From assembly GCA_017397655.1 (NCBI GenBank), contig JAFQIG010000041.1:56910-120909 (forward strand): a DNA stretch of 64,000 nucleotides, in the 5' to 3' direction. Under the pieces are notes generated by a model that saw only the letters and a program-made list of their open reading frames with translations, searched no databases and had not been told where the DNA came from. This document shows, piece after piece, positions 63,860 through 64,000 of this stretch. A program made the translations under genes and the position numbers. The stretch's first letter is position 1, and each line of letters opens with the position of its first letter. This stretch comes from Clostridia bacterium. GTDB lineage: Bacteria > Bacillota > Clostridia > Oscillospirales > Acutalibacteraceae.

Positions 63860-63905
63860 AATAGTGGCACGCACGGAACAGTTGATAAATGGGTCAAAAA
63901 GGGGA

Positions 63906-63934
63906 TTGACAAAGGTGGAATAAGGGGATATAAT
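63906..63934 (+). promoter_or_regulatory. Consensus promoter, probably of an rRNA operon
   Basis: Perfect TTGACA (63906-63911) and TATAAT (63929-63934) with a 17-nt spacer. The downstream leader looks like rRNA leaders of clostridia. Confidence 0.8.
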
Positions 63935-64000
63935 AGTCAAGCGCTTCGGGGGAACGGAAGTTTCCAAGAGAGCGAGGCACCTTGAAAATTAAACAACGAT
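63935..64000 (+). other. Transcribed leader, rRNA-type
   Basis: GCACCTTGAAAATTAAACAA near the end resembles the boxA-like leader that precedes 16S rRNA in many Firmicutes. The 16S gene itself would begin beyond the window. Confidence 0.6.

Noticed and set aside
63813..63905. Mobile element end near the interrupted gene
   Set aside because: Only a single hairpin is present; no transposase or flanking direct repeats are visible.

Overview
The window looks like a chromosome segment of an anaerobic, probably gut-dwelling Clostridia species of the Oscillospiraceae/Ruminococcus type. This is inferred from strong GGAGG ribosome binding sites, BspA-type leucine-rich repeats, cohesin and dockerin modules, Thr-rich linkers, an oxygen-sensitive sulfatase maturase, a GH125 mannosidase and many Firmicutes-type housekeeping genes. 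No ribosomal RNA or marker gene is complete enough to name the species. The window ends inside the promoter/leader of what looks like an rRNA operon.

Layout. 1-3022 (minus): a membrane-anchored Cys-type sulfatase followed by its partial maturase. 3096-10644 (minus): a complete histidine operon, hisZ-G-D-C-B-H-A-F-IE, with a palindrome between the -35 and -10 boxes. 10663-17164 (plus): deoC and malic enzyme, then a protein of unknown function, a YbaK-like deacylase, an arylamine N-acetyltransferase, galE and hflX. 17200-17502: tRNA-His and tRNA-Gln. 17574-25258 (plus): one giant NRPS gene (C-A-T-C-A-T-R) and a small membrane protein whose natural start appears to be disrupted by an A7 tract. 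25394-26824 (minus): GH125. 26831-35263 (minus): three large secreted proteins (LRR/FIVAR/Ig; double cohesin; amidase-cohesin-dockerin), divergent from 35307-37131 (plus), an ECF sigma factor fused to a membrane segment, a Thr-rich stalk and an extracellular LRR domain. 37181-41940 (minus): two bacterial PH-domain proteins, a lipase and a CBS-domain membrane protein. 41994-54445: mainly housekeeping genes (yfcE, transporters, purine nucleoside phosphorylase, penicillin-binding protein, pgi, yceD-rpmF, a DUF512-type radical SAM protein, nrdR) plus a 48-residue amphipathic peptide gene. 54496-60334 (minus): a second surface operon (LRR-cohesin-dockerin, cohesin-TM anchor, HAD phosphatase, secreted alpha/beta hydrolase). 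60380-63812 (plus): a transporter, two small membrane proteins, an SH3-type surface protein, and a similar gene interrupted by one in-frame TGA.

How it fits together. The NRPS should make a dipeptide aldehyde or a cyclised pyrazinone: it ends in a reductase, and its two adenylation domains have the same hand-read substrate pocket. Its A domains are a mosaic of near-identical and diverged patches, and its second C domain carries an in-frame palindromic repeat. The cohesin and dockerin proteins at 31.5-35.1 kb and 57.3-60.3 kb could form a cell-surface assembly. The sigma-LRR fusion beside the first set, facing an ECF-like promoter, could be a one-protein surface-sensing regulator of it. That link is inference and is the most interesting idea in the window.
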